In this document: positions 46,261 to 55,581 of the stretch, piece after piece
How the letters are laid out: each line of letters begins with the position of its first letter
Position numbering within the stretch: position 1 is the stretch's first letter
NCBI RefSeq assembly: GCF_041435355.1
Contig: NZ_CP108442.1
Location: 7,128,501-7,192,500, forward strand
DNA length: 64,000 bases
From: Streptomyces sp. NBC_01276
Lineage (GTDB): Bacteria > Actinomycetota > Actinomycetes > Streptomycetales > Streptomycetaceae
Reading direction: 5' to 3'
Program-made: the position numbers and the translations under genes
The notes under the pieces: generated by a model
The model's database searches: none
Told to the model about the DNA's origin: nothing
What the model saw: the letters and a program-made list of their open reading frames with translations, nothing else

Positions 46261-46281
46261 GGCCGCGCCCCGGGCGCGGCC
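46261..46281. terminator. Bidirectional hairpin between convergent genes
   Basis: GGCCGCGCC, loop CCG, GGCGCGGCC: a perfect 9-base stem between stops at 46193 and 46348. Confidence 0.7.
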
Positions 46282-46347
46282 ACCAACCTGCGGTCGTCGC
46301 CGGGCTGCGGTCCGCCGGCCGACGCCCGCGGACCGGTACGCGGTGCC

Positions 46348-47772
46348 CTAGCCGCCGATCCGGGCGACCAGTACGCAGGCGTCGTCCTCCCGCTCGCCCT
46401 CGCCGAACTCCTCCGTCACCAGCCGTACGCAGTCCCGCGCCGAACGCGCCGCCGGGATCCGCGGCGCGAGCGCCAGGAGGCGTTCCGCGCAGTCCGACCG
46501 GCCGAACTCGATGCCGCGCGGCGCCAGTCCGTCCGTGTGCAGGACGAGCACGTCGCCCGGTTCGAGCAGCTCCTCGGCCTGCCCGTACGCGGCCCCCGCG
46601 GTCGCGCCCAGCAGCACGCCCTCCGGCGGCCGCAGCGCCCGGCCCCGGCCGCACCGGAACAGCAGCGGCGCGGGGTGACCGGCCTGGGCCCAGGTGAGCA
46701 ACCGGCGGGCGGGGTCGTAGCTGCAGCAGACGGCCGAGCCCAGGGCGGGCTGTACGGAGGCCTCCAGCAGTCGGTTGAGCCAGCCCATCAGCGGGCCGGG
46801 CTCGATCCCGGCGATGGCCATCCCGCGCAGGGCGCCGAGCATCATGGCCATGCCGGACGTGGCGCTCACCCCGTGCCCGGTCAGGTCGCCGACCGTCAGC
46901 AGGGAGCGGCCGTCCGGCAGTTCGAGGGCGTCGTACCAGTCGCCGCCGATCAGCGAGCCGGTCGTGGAGGGCAGGTACCGCGCGGCCACGTCCACGGCGG
47001 CGGCGCTGTCGTGCGGGAACCGCAGGGAGCCGCGCCACGGGGGGAGCACGGCTTCCTGCAGTTCGACCGCCAGCCGGTGCTCGGTCCGCGCGATCTCCTG
47101 CCGGCGCTGGAGCGAGTCCTGTGACTCGCGTACCGCGCGCTGGCTCCGGCGCAGTTCACTCACGTCGCGGAGCACGGCCCACATCGTGGCCGTGCAGCCG
47201 TCGGAGTCGAGTACCGGCTCGCCCCTCATGTGCAGCGTCCGGACGCGGCCGTCGGCCCGGACGATGCGGAACTCGCCGTCGATCGGCTTCCCGTCGACCA
47301 GGCAGTCCGTGACCATCGCGGTCAGCAGGGGCTGGTCCTCGGAGAAGAGGGTGGAGCCCAGCTCGTCGAGGGGCAGCGGACCGGCCTCGGGAGAGCGGCC
47401 GAAGATCTGGAAGAGCTCCTCGGACCAGGTGACCTCGTCCGTCAGCAGGTTCCACTCGGCGCTGCCGATGCGGGTGTGCCGGTCCTCGGTGGTGGTCCCG
47501 GGCGCCACCGGGGGGAGTCCGGAGGGCTCCGGGGCGGGCGGCAGCCCTTCCCTGAGCCGGCCGAGGTGCTCGCCGAGGTCGTCGAGCTGGTGCACGGCCA
47601 GGTCGCAGAGCGCGCGCTGCCAGCGGCCCTGCGGGTCGTCCTCGTCCACGACGGTGTCGCGGCGCACCGCGTCCACGTCGCCCCGCAGCCGCCGGGTCCG
47701 GGAGATCAGGGCGTCCACCGGTCCCGGCTCGGGCGGCTGCGCGGGGCGGTCCGCGTACAGATGGGACGGCAT
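46348..47772 (-). CDS. PAS-PP2C (SpoIIE/RsbU-type) serine phosphatase
   Basis: 474 residues. The N-terminal about 80 are helical. A PAS fold at about residues 95-215 has SAEWNLLTDEVTWSEELFQI and GEFRIVRADGRVRTLHMRGEP. The PP2C domain (255-474) has IGGDWYDALELPDGR and VGDLTGHG with metal-binding aspartates, then VLVLHTDGLAPRGIEFG and EREDDACVLVARIGG. Such enzymes dephosphorylate anti-sigma-factor antagonists (STAS proteins) in stress and development signalling. No anti-sigma pair is adjacent. The ATG at 47772 has GGAG 6 bases upstream. Confidence 0.9.
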   Translation of the reverse strand: MPSHLYADRPAQPPEPGPVDALISRTRRLRGDVDAVRRDTVVDEDDPQGRWQRALCDLAVHQLDDLGEHLGRLREGLPPAPEPSGLPPVAPGTTTEDRHTRIGSAEWNLLTDEVTWSEELFQIFGRSPEAGPLPLDELGSTLFSEDQPLLTAMVTDCLVDGKPIDGEFRIVRADGRVRTLHMRGEPVLDSDGCTATMWAVLRDVSELRRSQRAVRESQDSLQRRQEIARTEHRLAVELQEAVLPPWRGSLRFPHDSAAAVDVAARYLPSTTGSLIGGDWYDALELPDGRSLLTVGDLTGHGVSATSGMAMMLGALRGMAIAGIEPGPLMGWLNRLLEASVQPALGSAVCCSYDPARRLLTWAQAGHPAPLLFRCGRGRALRPPEGVLLGATAGAAYGQAEELLEPGDVLVLHTDGLAPRGIEFGRSDCAERLLALAPRIPAARSARDCVRLVTEEFGEGEREDDACVLVARIGG

Positions 47773-48322
47773 GGGCACTCCGATGCAGGCGCGGCGATGA
47801 GAACGCGGCACGGCCAGGTCCTGAAGCAGGACCGGCTACGACTGTGGCACAGCCCGCGACGGGCTGTAAGGCGTTTGGCAACATCCGTACAGGCCTTGCT
47901 CCCGGCATATGCCGCAGGCCTTCCGGTCTCCCGGCGCGCGTACGAACGAATCCGGTCACCCGCTGCGGGCCCGGCCGGCCGGGAGGAGCTGGTCCGTCCC
48001 TCCGCCCGCCCGGCGCGGGGCCGCGCCGGGACGGCCGGAAAAGGGCGCTCCGCGCGCCATTCATCGAGCGTACGGGCGAAGTGTTCGCACCAGCGGGGCC
48101 CCTCGGGCGAGCCCGTGATCACTCCCTCCGGGGGATCCCCCGGAAGGGGGATCCGAGTCCCGTGAGGGCCGAACCCGGCGGGCTCGGCGCGCGGTCCGTG
48201 GCCACTGGGGTCACTCCGTCCCCGCGCTTCCCACCCCGTCCGGTGATCGCTACTCTACGTGTCGGTAATCAGCCGGTGGCGGTCCGAGCGGCGGGCCGGG
48301 GGCAGGGCGGGGACACGACCAG
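47773..48322. other. Intergenic, 550 bases
   Basis: No supported gene. It holds divergent promoters for the phosphatase and the molybdenum enzyme. A perfect 18-base palindrome (TCCGGGGGATCCCCCGGA, 48127-48144) with a flanking GGGGGATCCGA copy is the only clear structure. Confidence 0.5.
48127..48144. promoter_or_regulatory. 18-bp perfect palindrome upstream of molybdenum enzyme
   Basis: TCCGGGGGATCCCCCGGA is fully self-complementary with no spacer. A half-like GGGGGATCC recurs four bases later. It lies 179 bases before the oxidoreductase start and could be an operator or cruciform. Confidence 0.5.
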
Positions 48323-50596
48323 ATGACCGAACAGACCAGGGTGACCGGATCCGCGTCCGCGTCCGCCGCCGACGGACCGGCGGCCGGCTCCGGGAGCAGC
48401 CGGCGGTCCTTCCTGACCTACCTCGTCGGGGCGCCGACCCTGGCACTGGTCACCCGGGCCGGGGCCGACGTGCTCGCCCCGCAGCCCGCGCACGCCGTGG
48501 TCCCGACCCTGCCCGCCATCGCCGACCTGGTCGACCTCGGTGACCTGTTCATCCTGGCCGGCGCCCCGACCTCCGCCCTGCTGGCGCTCGCGGTGGAGGC
48601 GGACGGCACGATCCGATTCCGGCTGCCGCGCGAGGAGGTCGGCCAGGGCCTGACCACCGCCGTGGCCATGCTGGTCGCCGAGGAACTCGACGCGCCCCTG
48701 GGCTCGGTCCGGGTGGAGCTCGACGACGCACGCCCCGAGCTGCTGTTCAACCAGCTCACCGGCTCCTCGAACTCGATCCGGTCCCTGTACGGCCCGGTCC
48801 GCCAGTGCGCCGCCACCGCCCGCGCCCGCCTCGTCGCGGCGGCGGCCGTCCGCTGGAACCTCCCCGCCTCCCGCCTGACCACCGCGAACGGCGTCGTCCG
48901 GGCCCCCGACGGCCGCGCCGCCGACTACGGCGGCCTCTCCGCGGAGGCGGCGGCGCCGGGCCTGATCGTCCTCGGCGCCACCCCGAAACCCGCCGCGCGG
49001 CACGCCCTCGTCGGCACCCCCACCCGCCGCATCGACGCCCGGGCCATGGTCACCGGTGCCCAGAAGTACACCCTCGACCTCGACGTGCCCGGTGCCAAGC
49101 CCTGCGTGGTGCGCCGTCCGCCCACCCTCGGCGGCGCCGTGCGGAGCGTGTCCAACCTCGACGCCGTCCGGGCCATGCCCGGGGTCCTGCACGTGGTCAC
49201 CGTCCCGACCGGGGTCGCCGTCGTCGCCGAGACCTTCGGACAGGCGCTGGACGCGAAGGCCGCCCTCCAGGTGCTCTGGGGCCCCGGCCCCGCCGACCGG
49301 CTCTCGGACGCGCAGATCCGTGCCAAGCTCCGGGCCGCCGTTCCTCCGCTGCTGGTGCCGCCGCTGCTCACCCCGTACGTGGACGCCGAGTTCGACTTCG
49401 CCTTCGTCAGCCACGCCCCGATGGAGACCAACTCCGCCGTCGCCGACGTGCGGGACGACCGTGCCGAGATCTGGTCCGGGCTCAAGTCCCCGATCGTGGC
49501 GCGCGAGACCATCGCCGCCGACCTCGGGCTGCCGCTGGACAAGGTGAAGGTGCACGTGGTCCAGGCCGGCGGCTCCTTCGGGCGGCGGCTGTTCTTCGAC
49601 GCGGCCCTGGAGGCCGCCCGGATCTCCAAGGCCTGCCGCCGCCCGGTGAAGCTGATGTGGACCCGCGTCGACGACACCCGGCACGGCCGGATGCGCCCCG
49701 CGACCCACCACCGGATCCGCGCCACCCACCTGCTGGGCGAGGTGCTCAGCTTCGAGCACCGGGTCGCCGCCGCGGAGACCGACTTCCGGCACGGGCTCGG
49801 CGAGATCATCACCGCCACCGCGGCGAGCCTGCCGTCGGGCATCGGCAACGCCACCCTGGCGCAGACCCTGTTCCTGACCACGGTGAAGTCCCCGTACCAC
49901 TTCGGGCTCACCACCCAGGCGCTGAGCGAGGTGCCCACCGGCGTCCCCACCGGGTCCTGGCGCTCGGTCTACTCGGCCAACACCCGGGGCGCCGAGGAGA
50001 TCGTGGTCGACGAGCTGGCCGCCGCCACGGGCAAGGACCCGTACCGCTTCCGCCGCACCTTCCTGAAGACCGACGCCCAGCGCGCGGTGCTGGACAAGGT
50101 GGCCACCGAGGGGGAGTGGGGGCGCGCGCTGCCCGCCGGCTGCGCTCAGGGCATCGCCTTCCACGAGGAGTACAAGTCCCGCACCGCCTGCCTGGTGGAG
50201 ATCGACACCCGGGATCCGGAGCACCTGCGCGTCACCCGGGCGGTGATCGCGGTGGACGTGGGTCTGCCCGTCAACCCGAGCGGCCTGGAGGCACAGATGA
50301 TCGGCGGCCTCACCGACGCGATCTCCACCACGCTGCGGGCCGGGCTGCACCTGGACAAGGGGCTGCCGCTGGAGGGAAGTTACAGCCAGTTCCACTGGGC
50401 GAAGCAGCGCGACACCCCGCTGGACGTACGGGTCTTCGTGCTCCCGGCGACCGGGACCGACCCGGGCGGTGCCGGTGAGCTCGGGGTGCCGGCCGCCGTC
50501 GGCGCCATCGCCAACGCCTGGGCCCGCGCCACCGGTTCCAAGCCGCGCAGCTTCCCCCTCGACTTCGACGTCGACTTCACCCCCTACCCGCGCTGA
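48323..50596 (+). CDS. TAT-exported molybdenum hydroxylase large subunit (IorB-like)
   Basis: 757 residues. [19 protein letters not shown] (residues 25-43) is a twin-arginine signal. The rest matches the isoquinoline 1-oxidoreductase beta-subunit/aldehyde dehydrogenase branch of the xanthine oxidase family: [51 protein letters not shown] (molybdopterin-contacting), [16 protein letters not shown], and [17 protein letters not shown], in which the Glu could be the catalytic base. The enzyme hydroxylates an N-heterocycle or aldehyde using water. The [2Fe-2S] subunit gene follows after 16 bases. Signal and partner imply joint export of the complex. Confidence 0.85.
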   Translation: MTEQTRVTGSASASAADGPAAGSGSSRRSFLTYLVGAPTLALVTRAGADVLAPQPAHAVVPTLPAIADLVDLGDLFILAGAPTSALLALAVEADGTIRFRLPREEVGQGLTTAVAMLVAEELDAPLGSVRVELDDARPELLFNQLTGSSNSIRSLYGPVRQCAATARARLVAAAAVRWNLPASRLTTANGVVRAPDGRAADYGGLSAEAAAPGLIVLGATPKPAARHALVGTPTRRIDARAMVTGAQKYTLDLDVPGAKPCVVRRPPTLGGAVRSVSNLDAVRAMPGVLHVVTVPTGVAVVAETFGQALDAKAALQVLWGPGPADRLSDAQIRAKLRAAVPPLLVPPLLTPYVDAEFDFAFVSHAPMETNSAVADVRDDRAEIWSGLKSPIVARETIAADLGLPLDKVKVHVVQAGGSFGRRLFFDAALEAARISKACRRPVKLMWTRVDDTRHGRMRPATHHRIRATHLLGEVLSFEHRVAAAETDFRHGLGEIITATAASLPSGIGNATLAQTLFLTTVKSPYHFGLTTQALSEVPTGVPTGSWRSVYSANTRGAEEIVVDELAAATGKDPYRFRRTFLKTDAQRAVLDKVATEGEWGRALPAGCAQGIAFHEEYKSRTACLVEIDTRDPEHLRVTRAVIAVDVGLPVNPSGLEAQMIGGLTDAISTTLRAGLHLDKGLPLEGSYSQFHWAKQRDTPLDVRVFVLPATGTDPGGAGELGVPAAVGAIANAWARATGSKPRSFPLDFDVDFTPYPR

Positions 50597-50612
50597 CCGA
50601 CTGGAGCACGCC

Positions 50613-51068
50613 GTGCCCTCGCACACCTTCACCGTCAACGGGCGGAGCGTCACCGTCGACGCACCCGACGACCTGCCCCTCCTGTGGGTGCTCCGCGACA
50701 TGCTGGGCGTCACCGGCCCCAAGTACGGCTGCGGGGTGGACGTCTGCAAGGCCTGCACCAGCCACCTCGACGGCACGGACGTCCGCCCCTGCGTGGTGCC
50801 CGTCTCCGCCTGCGCGGGCAAGCGGGTCACCACCATCGAGGGCCTGGCGGACGGGGACGTGCTGCACCCCGTGCAGGAGGCCTGGCTGGAGCAGGACGTG
50901 GCCCAGTGCGGCTTCTGCCAGCCGGGCCAGATCATGGCCGCGGTGGCGCTGCTCCGGCGGACGAGCGAGCCGACGGACGAGGACATCGACGCCATCGCCA
51001 ACATCTGCCGCTGCGGCACCTACTTCCGCATCCGCGAGGCCATCCGCAGCGCCGCCGCCCGGATGTGA
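50613..51068 (+). CDS. [2Fe-2S] small subunit of molybdenum hydroxylase (IorA-like)
   Basis: 151 residues. The plant-ferredoxin cluster loop is [20 protein letters not shown] followed by CVVPVSAC. The second cluster has CGFCQPGQ and [15 protein letters not shown], as in all xanthine oxidase-family small subunits. It passes electrons from the molybdenum centre to an acceptor. No cytochrome or FAD subunit is encoded nearby, so the acceptor is unknown. The GTG start has GGAG 7 bases upstream. It has no signal peptide and would be carried out with the TAT-signal subunit. A strong terminator follows. Confidence 0.9.
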   Translation: MPSHTFTVNGRSVTVDAPDDLPLLWVLRDMLGVTGPKYGCGVDVCKACTSHLDGTDVRPCVVPVSACAGKRVTTIEGLADGDVLHPVQEAWLEQDVAQCGFCQPGQIMAAVALLRRTSEPTDEDIDAIANICRCGTYFRIREAIRSAAARM

Positions 51069-51076
51069 GGCCGTGG

Positions 51077-51110
51077 GCGGGGGCCGGATCCCGACGGATC
51101 CGGCCCCCGC
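51077..51110. terminator. Strong bidirectional terminator
   Basis: A perfect 15-base stem: GCGGGGGCCGGATCC (51077-51091) and its complement (51096-51110) around CGAC. It lies between convergent genes. Confidence 0.9.
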
Positions 51111-51125
51111 CGCGCCGCATGGGGG

Positions 51126-51539
51126 TCAGGCGAGCAGCTTCTGCTTGGCCTGCTGGAACTCGGCCTCGGTCAGATCGCCCTTGGTCCTCAGCTCGGAGAG
51201 CCTGGCCAGCTCGTCCGCCGTGCTCTTGCCGGAGCCGCCCGCGGTCTCGCGGATGTAGCTGTTGAACGCCTCCTGCTGTTCCTGCGCGTGCGAGATCTCG
51301 CGCTTGCCCATGTTCTTGCCGCGGGCGATCACGTAGACCAGGACGCCCAGGAACGGGATCAGGATCAGGAACAGCAGCCAGAGGGCCTTCAGCCAGCCGT
51401 TCATCTCGTGGTCGCGGAAGAGGTCCACGATGATGCGGAAGAGCAGGACCAGCCACAGGACCCAGAGGAAGATCCACATCACCGTCCAGAACGCGCCCAG
51501 CACGGGGTAGTCGTAGGCCAGATAGACGGATGCCTCCAT
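51126..51539 (-). CDS. SHOCT-domain membrane protein
   Basis: 137 residues. Two long hydrophobic helices near the N-terminus (AFWTVMWIFLWVLWLVLLFRI and ALWLLFLILIPFLGVLVYVIA) are joined by a short loop, as in the phospholipase-D nuclease N-terminal (PLDc_N) family. The C-terminal 30 residues ELARLSELRTKGDLTEAEFQ..KQKLL form a SHOCT motif, a short helical domain thought to mediate oligomerisation. Its function is unknown; many Streptomyces carry several. GGAGGAC precedes the ATG. Confidence 0.8.
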   Translation of the reverse strand: MEASVYLAYDYPVLGAFWTVMWIFLWVLWLVLLFRIIVDLFRDHEMNGWLKALWLLFLILIPFLGVLVYVIARGKNMGKREISHAQEQQEAFNSYIRETAGGSGKSTADELARLSELRTKGDLTEAEFQQAKQKLLA

Positions 51540-51717
51540 GGCCGTCCTCCTTCGTTCGGGCGGCCGTCCGTTCGCGTGGCGCGCGGGCGGCCGACGTGAT
51601 CACCATCGCAGCAGCCCCCCAAGATCGCCACTGGGCCGGACGGAGGCCCGACGCGGGCCCGGCGGGGGCCCGACGGCGGCCGGACGGACGGGTCGCTTCC
51701 CCGTAAACCGGGCACCG

Positions 51718-53694
51718 ATGGACGATCATGCCGGAATGAGGCGTATCAATCTGAAACGCGTGCTGGTCGGTCAGCCCCTCGACACCGCGCGCCTGGGTGA
51801 GACCCTGCTGCCCAAGCGGCTCGCGCTGCCGATCTTCTGCAGCGACCCCCTCTCCTCCGTGGCCTACGCCACCGAGGAGATCCTGCTGATCCTCGCCCTC
51901 GGCGGGGTCGCGCTGCTCCACCTCACGTGGTACGCGGCCGCCGCCATCGTCTTCCTGCTGGTGGTCGTCATCGCCTCCTACCGGCAGACCTGCCACGCCT
52001 ACCCCGGCGGCGGAGGCGCGTACATCGTCAGCTCCGAGAACCTCGGGCCGACCGCCGCCCTCACCGCCGCCAGCGCCCTGCTCGTCGACTACGTGATGAC
52101 CGTCGCCGTGTCCGTGGTCTCCGGGGTCGACGCCATCACCTCCGCGATCCCCTCCCTCAGCGACCACGAAGTCGCCCTGTCCGTCGCCTTCGTGGTGCTG
52201 CTGACCCTGATGAACCTGCGCGGCGTGCGGGAGTCGGGCCGCGTCTTCGCCATCCCCACGTACGGTTTCGTGCTGGTCGTCTACGTGATGTTCGCCGTCG
52301 CCGCCGTCCGCTTCGCGACCGGGGACAGCGTCCGGGCCGAGTCGGCCGACCTGCCGATCCACGCCGTCGGCACCTACACCGGCTTCGCCGTGGTCCTCCT
52401 GGCCATGCGCGCCTTCGCCTCCGGCTGCACCGCCCTCACCGGCGTCGAGGCCATCAGCAACGGCGTCCCCGCCTTCGAGAAGCCCAAGGCCAGGAACGCT
52501 GCCACCACCCTCGCCGCCATGGGCGTGCTGTCCGTGACGATGTTCTCCGGCATCACCGTCCTCGCCATGGCCTACCAGGTGCACGTCGCGGCCGACCCCA
52601 CCGAACTCGGACTGCCGCCCGGCACCCCGATGTCCACCGCGCTCGCCCAGATCGGCCGCGCCACCTTCGGCGACTGGCACTTCCTCTTCTACCTTCTCCA
52701 GGCCGTCACCGCCGGCGTCCTGATCCTCGCCGCGAACACCGCCTTCAACGGCTTCCCGATGCTCGCCTCGATCCTGGCCAAGGACCGTTACGCCCCGCGC
52801 CAGCTCTACAACCGCGGCGACCGGCTCGTCTACTCCAACGGCGTCGTGCTGCTCGCCCTCGCGGCCATCGCCCTGATCGTCGCCTTCGACGCCGAACTGA
52901 CCCGTCTCATCCAGCTGTACATCATCGGCGTCTTCGTCTCCTTCACCCTCTCCCAGGCGGGCATGGTCCGGCACTGGCGGCGCGCACTCGCCTCGGCGGC
53001 CACGCCCCGCGCCGACCGGGTCCACATCCACCGCCGGCTCGCCATCAACGCGGTCGGCGCGTGCATGACCGCCGTCGTCCTGGTCATCGTCCTCATCACC
53101 AAGTTCACGCACGGCGCCTGGCTGGTCGTCATCGCCATGCCCGCGCTCTTCATCGGCATGAAGGGCGTCCGCCGCCACTACGACGTCGTCGCCCGCCAGG
53201 TCACCGTCGCCCCCGGGATCAAACCCCGCAGACCCGCCCGCCACCACGTCATCGTCCTCGTCGCCTCCGTCCACGCCCCCACGCTCAAGGCCCTCGGCTA
53301 CGCTCAGGGGCTGCGGCCCGACACCCTCACCGCCCTGTCCGTCGCCGCCGACGAGGAGGACGCGCAGCGGCTGCGCGAGGCCTGGGCCGCGCACGACCCG
53401 GGGATCGCCCTGAAGGTCCTGCACTCGCCCTACCGCGAAGTGGTCGCACCGGTGATGGCGTACGTGGAGGAACGGGCGGCCGCCGAGGGCACCGACGTCC
53501 TGTCGGTGGTCATCCCCGAATACGTCGTCGGCCACTGGTGGGAGCAGCCCCTGCACAACCAGAACGCGCTGCGGCTCAAGGCGCGGCTGCTGTTCACCCC
53601 CGGGGTCGCGGTGATCGACGTGCCGTACCTGCTGGAGTCGGCGCGCCACCCCCGGCCCCGGGAGGAGCGGGAGGCGGGGGCTCCGCGCGGGTAG
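51718..53694 (+). CDS. APC-family permease, KimA-like
   Basis: 658 residues. About twelve membrane helices fill residues 30-480. They start with PIFCSDPLSSVAYATEEILL, close to the unwound first helix of the KimA (YdaO) high-affinity potassium importers, then YPGGGGAYIVSSENLG and ANTAFNGFPMLASILAKDRY. A cytoplasmic about 170-residue C-terminal domain (HHVIVLVASVHAPTLKAL..VVIPEYVVGHWWEQPLHNQ) has a universal-stress-like fold expected to bind a nucleotide regulator. K+ or amino-acid import is plausible. Start choice between ATG 51718 and 51736 is uncertain because neither has a strong site. The 3' end overlaps the PucR-type gene by 101 bases, tail to tail. Confidence 0.8.
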   Translation: MDDHAGMRRINLKRVLVGQPLDTARLGETLLPKRLALPIFCSDPLSSVAYATEEILLILALGGVALLHLTWYAAAAIVFLLVVVIASYRQTCHAYPGGGGAYIVSSENLGPTAALTAASALLVDYVMTVAVSVVSGVDAITSAIPSLSDHEVALSVAFVVLLTLMNLRGVRESGRVFAIPTYGFVLVVYVMFAVAAVRFATGDSVRAESADLPIHAVGTYTGFAVVLLAMRAFASGCTALTGVEAISNGVPAFEKPKARNAATTLAAMGVLSVTMFSGITVLAMAYQVHVAADPTELGLPPGTPMSTALAQIGRATFGDWHFLFYLLQAVTAGVLILAANTAFNGFPMLASILAKDRYAPRQLYNRGDRLVYSNGVVLLALAAIALIVAFDAELTRLIQLYIIGVFVSFTLSQAGMVRHWRRALASAATPRADRVHIHRRLAINAVGACMTAVVLVIVLITKFTHGAWLVVIAMPALFIGMKGVRRHYDVVARQVTVAPGIKPRRPARHHVIVLVASVHAPTLKALGYAQGLRPDTLTALSVAADEEDAQRLREAWAAHDPGIALKVLHSPYREVVAPVMAYVEERAAAEGTDVLSVVIPEYVVGHWWEQPLHNQNALRLKARLLFTPGVAVIDVPYLLESARHPRPREEREAGAPRG

Positions 53695-54862
53695 CGGGCC
53701 GCTGGGCCACCGCCGCGTGCGCCAGGGCCAGTTCGACCACGTGGGCCGGGTCGGAGAGGGCGCGGCCGGTGAGCTGCTCCAGGCGCCGCAGCCGGTTGGA
53801 GACGGTGTTGCGGTGGCAGTAGAGGCGCTGGGCGGCGTACGTCGTCGAGCCCCGGCAGGCCAGCCAGGTGCCCAGGGTGTCCAGCAGCACCCGCGCGTCC
53901 TCCGGGGGCAGCGCCAGCACCGGACCCAGCACCACCTCGCGCAGCCGGCCGGCGAGTTCCGGGTCGCCCGCCACCAGGGCCGCGGGGAGCCGCTCGTCCA
54001 GCAGGACGGCTCCGGCTCCGGTATCGGCCGCCTCCGGGGCGGTGCGCAGGGCGAGGACCGCGAGCCGGCGGGCCCCGGCCAGCGCCGCCGGCGCCGCCAC
54101 CACGGGGCTGACCCCGACGGGCACCCCGAGCGGCGCGAGGACGTCGCGCAGCGAGTCCAGCGGATGGTGGCCCAGGTCGACGAGGCCGGTCTCCCCGTCG
54201 GTGCGCACCCGCCACAGCACCCGGGGCCCGCCCGCGTCCGCGCCCGGCCCGGAGCCGGCGCGGGCTCCCGGGGCGCCGGCGCCGAGGACGACCACGGCGT
54301 AGCGGCCCCGGTCCGCGAGCCCCAGCCGACCGGCCGCCGCGGCCACACCGCCGGCGGTGCCACCGCCGTCGAGCAGGGTGTCCAGCAGGGCCGCCCGCAG
54401 CTCCCGTTCGCGCTCGCCGCGGTCGGCCTCGGTCCGCAGGTACGCCTCCGACGCTGCGTCCGTCATCTGGTCCAGTACGTCCCACAGCGCCACCGCACCC
54501 GGGAGCAGCCCCGCAAGCTCCGCCCGGTCGTGCGCGGCCACCGCCTCGGTCAGGCTCTGCCACAGCAGGCGTCCGCCGCGCCGGTAGGTCCGCCGCAAGG
54601 AGGCGAGCGGCACCCCCTGTTCGGCGCGCAGGGCGCCGGTGGCGCGGGCGTCGGCCAGCTCGGCCGGCAGCCCCCGGGCGCCGCGGACCAGGCCGTCGAC
54701 GGCCTGGGTCAGGGTGAGGTGGATCCGCTCGCGCAGCTCGGCCCGCCCGAGCCGGGCGGCGTAGGCGGGATCCTCGGTCAGGGTCCGGTCGGCGAGCCGC
54801 TCCGCGGCGATCCCGATCCGGCGCTCCAGGTCCTCGCGTATCTCCTCGATGATCCGCTCCAT
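53594..54862 (-). CDS. PucR-type helix-turn-helix regulator
   Basis: 422 residues. The N-terminal about 170 are helical (ERIIEEIREDLERRIGIAAERL), similar to the RsbT co-antagonist/PucR N-domain. A GGDEF-like central region follows. The C-terminal HTH_30 is LACRGSTTYAAQRLYCHRNTVSNRLRRLEQLTGR, the PucR signature. It would control transcription of nearby genes in response to a metabolite. The last 30 codons, a Pro/Ala/Gly tail, lie inside the convergent permease gene. The ATG at 54862 is the first Met of the conserved region, though its ribosome site is weak. Confidence 0.8.
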   Translation of the reverse strand: MERIIEEIREDLERRIGIAAERLADRTLTEDPAYAARLGRAELRERIHLTLTQAVDGLVRGARGLPAELADARATGALRAEQGVPLASLRRTYRRGGRLLWQSLTEAVAAHDRAELAGLLPGAVALWDVLDQMTDAASEAYLRTEADRGERERELRAALLDTLLDGGGTAGGVAAAAGRLGLADRGRYAVVVLGAGAPGARAGSGPGADAGGPRVLWRVRTDGETGLVDLGHHPLDSLRDVLAPLGVPVGVSPVVAAPAALAGARRLAVLALRTAPEAADTGAGAVLLDERLPAALVAGDPELAGRLREVVLGPVLALPPEDARVLLDTLGTWLACRGSTTYAAQRLYCHRNTVSNRLRRLEQLTGRALSDPAHVVELALAHAAVAQRPATRAEPPPPAPPGAGGGAPTPAGTARRSPRPRG

Positions 54863-54931
54863 GACGGGCAGGGTTGCACGGGCGGGGCCGCGGTGGGGAG
54901 GGCCCGGAGCGCGAAGGTCCGCCGGCGTGTG

Positions 54932-54957
54932 CTGAGCACTGCGCGTGCAGTGCTCAG
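54932..54957. promoter_or_regulatory. Perfect 11+11-base palindrome
   Basis: CTGAGCACTGC and GCAGTGCTCAG flank GCGT. It lies 70 bases upstream of the PucR-type gene and 56 bases upstream of a truncated TetR gene, where a TetR operator would be expected. It contains the GAGCACT word of the heptamer array at 15.1 kb. Confidence 0.65.
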
Positions 54958-55012
54958 GAAAAGGCCCGTCCGCACCCCGTCCGCACCCCCTCCACACCCC
55001 AGGGATCCGCGC

Positions 55013-55330
55013 ATGCGACAGAACCCGCAACGCCGAGCCGCCCTGCTCGACGCCGCCGAACTCGCGGGCCCGCCGGACACGGAGGTACTGCTGCGCCGGC
55101 TCCTGGAACGGATGCGCCGCGAGCGCAGCATCCACATCGCCGTGCTGGACTCCGGGCGCGGCCGAGTCCTTCCGGCCGTTTCCACCGCATCGCCGATCTC
55201 CATGTCCCCTCCCCGCCGGGCCCGTCCGGGTCCGCGGCCACGGAAGGACGGAAGGCGCCCCGGGCCCGGGGGCGGGCGGGGCGGCCGTGTACCACTGGCT
55301 GCGCACACCGAGCCGCCAGGGGTACGTTGA
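55013..55330 (+). pseudogene. Truncated TetR-family regulator
   Basis: MRQNPQRRAALLDAA is a standard opening of actinomycete TetR regulators (first helix of the DNA-binding domain). Then the sequence jumps to ELAGPPDTEVLLRRLLERM and an unrelated basic tail, with the HTH helices 2-3 missing. The internal deletion removes DNA binding. The product is probably inert, while the palindrome upstream survives. Confidence 0.55.
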
Positions 55331-55404
55331 GAGGGGAGGAAGGGTCCTTCCGGCCGGCCGGTGATCTGCCGCCGATGTCGTGATCCGATCCCGGAAACGA
55401 CCCC

Positions 55405-55424
55405 CTGATCACACTCTTGATCAG
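55405..55424. promoter_or_regulatory. Operator candidate before roadblock locus
   Basis: CTGATCA-6-TGATCAG, perfect 7-base arms, lies about 160 bases upstream of the first roadblock-like gene in an unusually AT-rich stretch (55380-55540). Confidence 0.5.
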
Positions 55425-55581
55425 AAACGAACACGATCCGGCCAAGCTGCCACGCGCGACCGCGCATGTTCCAGCGGAAAATGCCAGAACGCCTTTTCGC
55501 AGAGTGGAAGTTGAGTAAGTTCCCTTCTTGTCGCGCCGTAGGACCGTGCATTCAGCACGTGCGGCCGGGAGGGGAGCCCGC

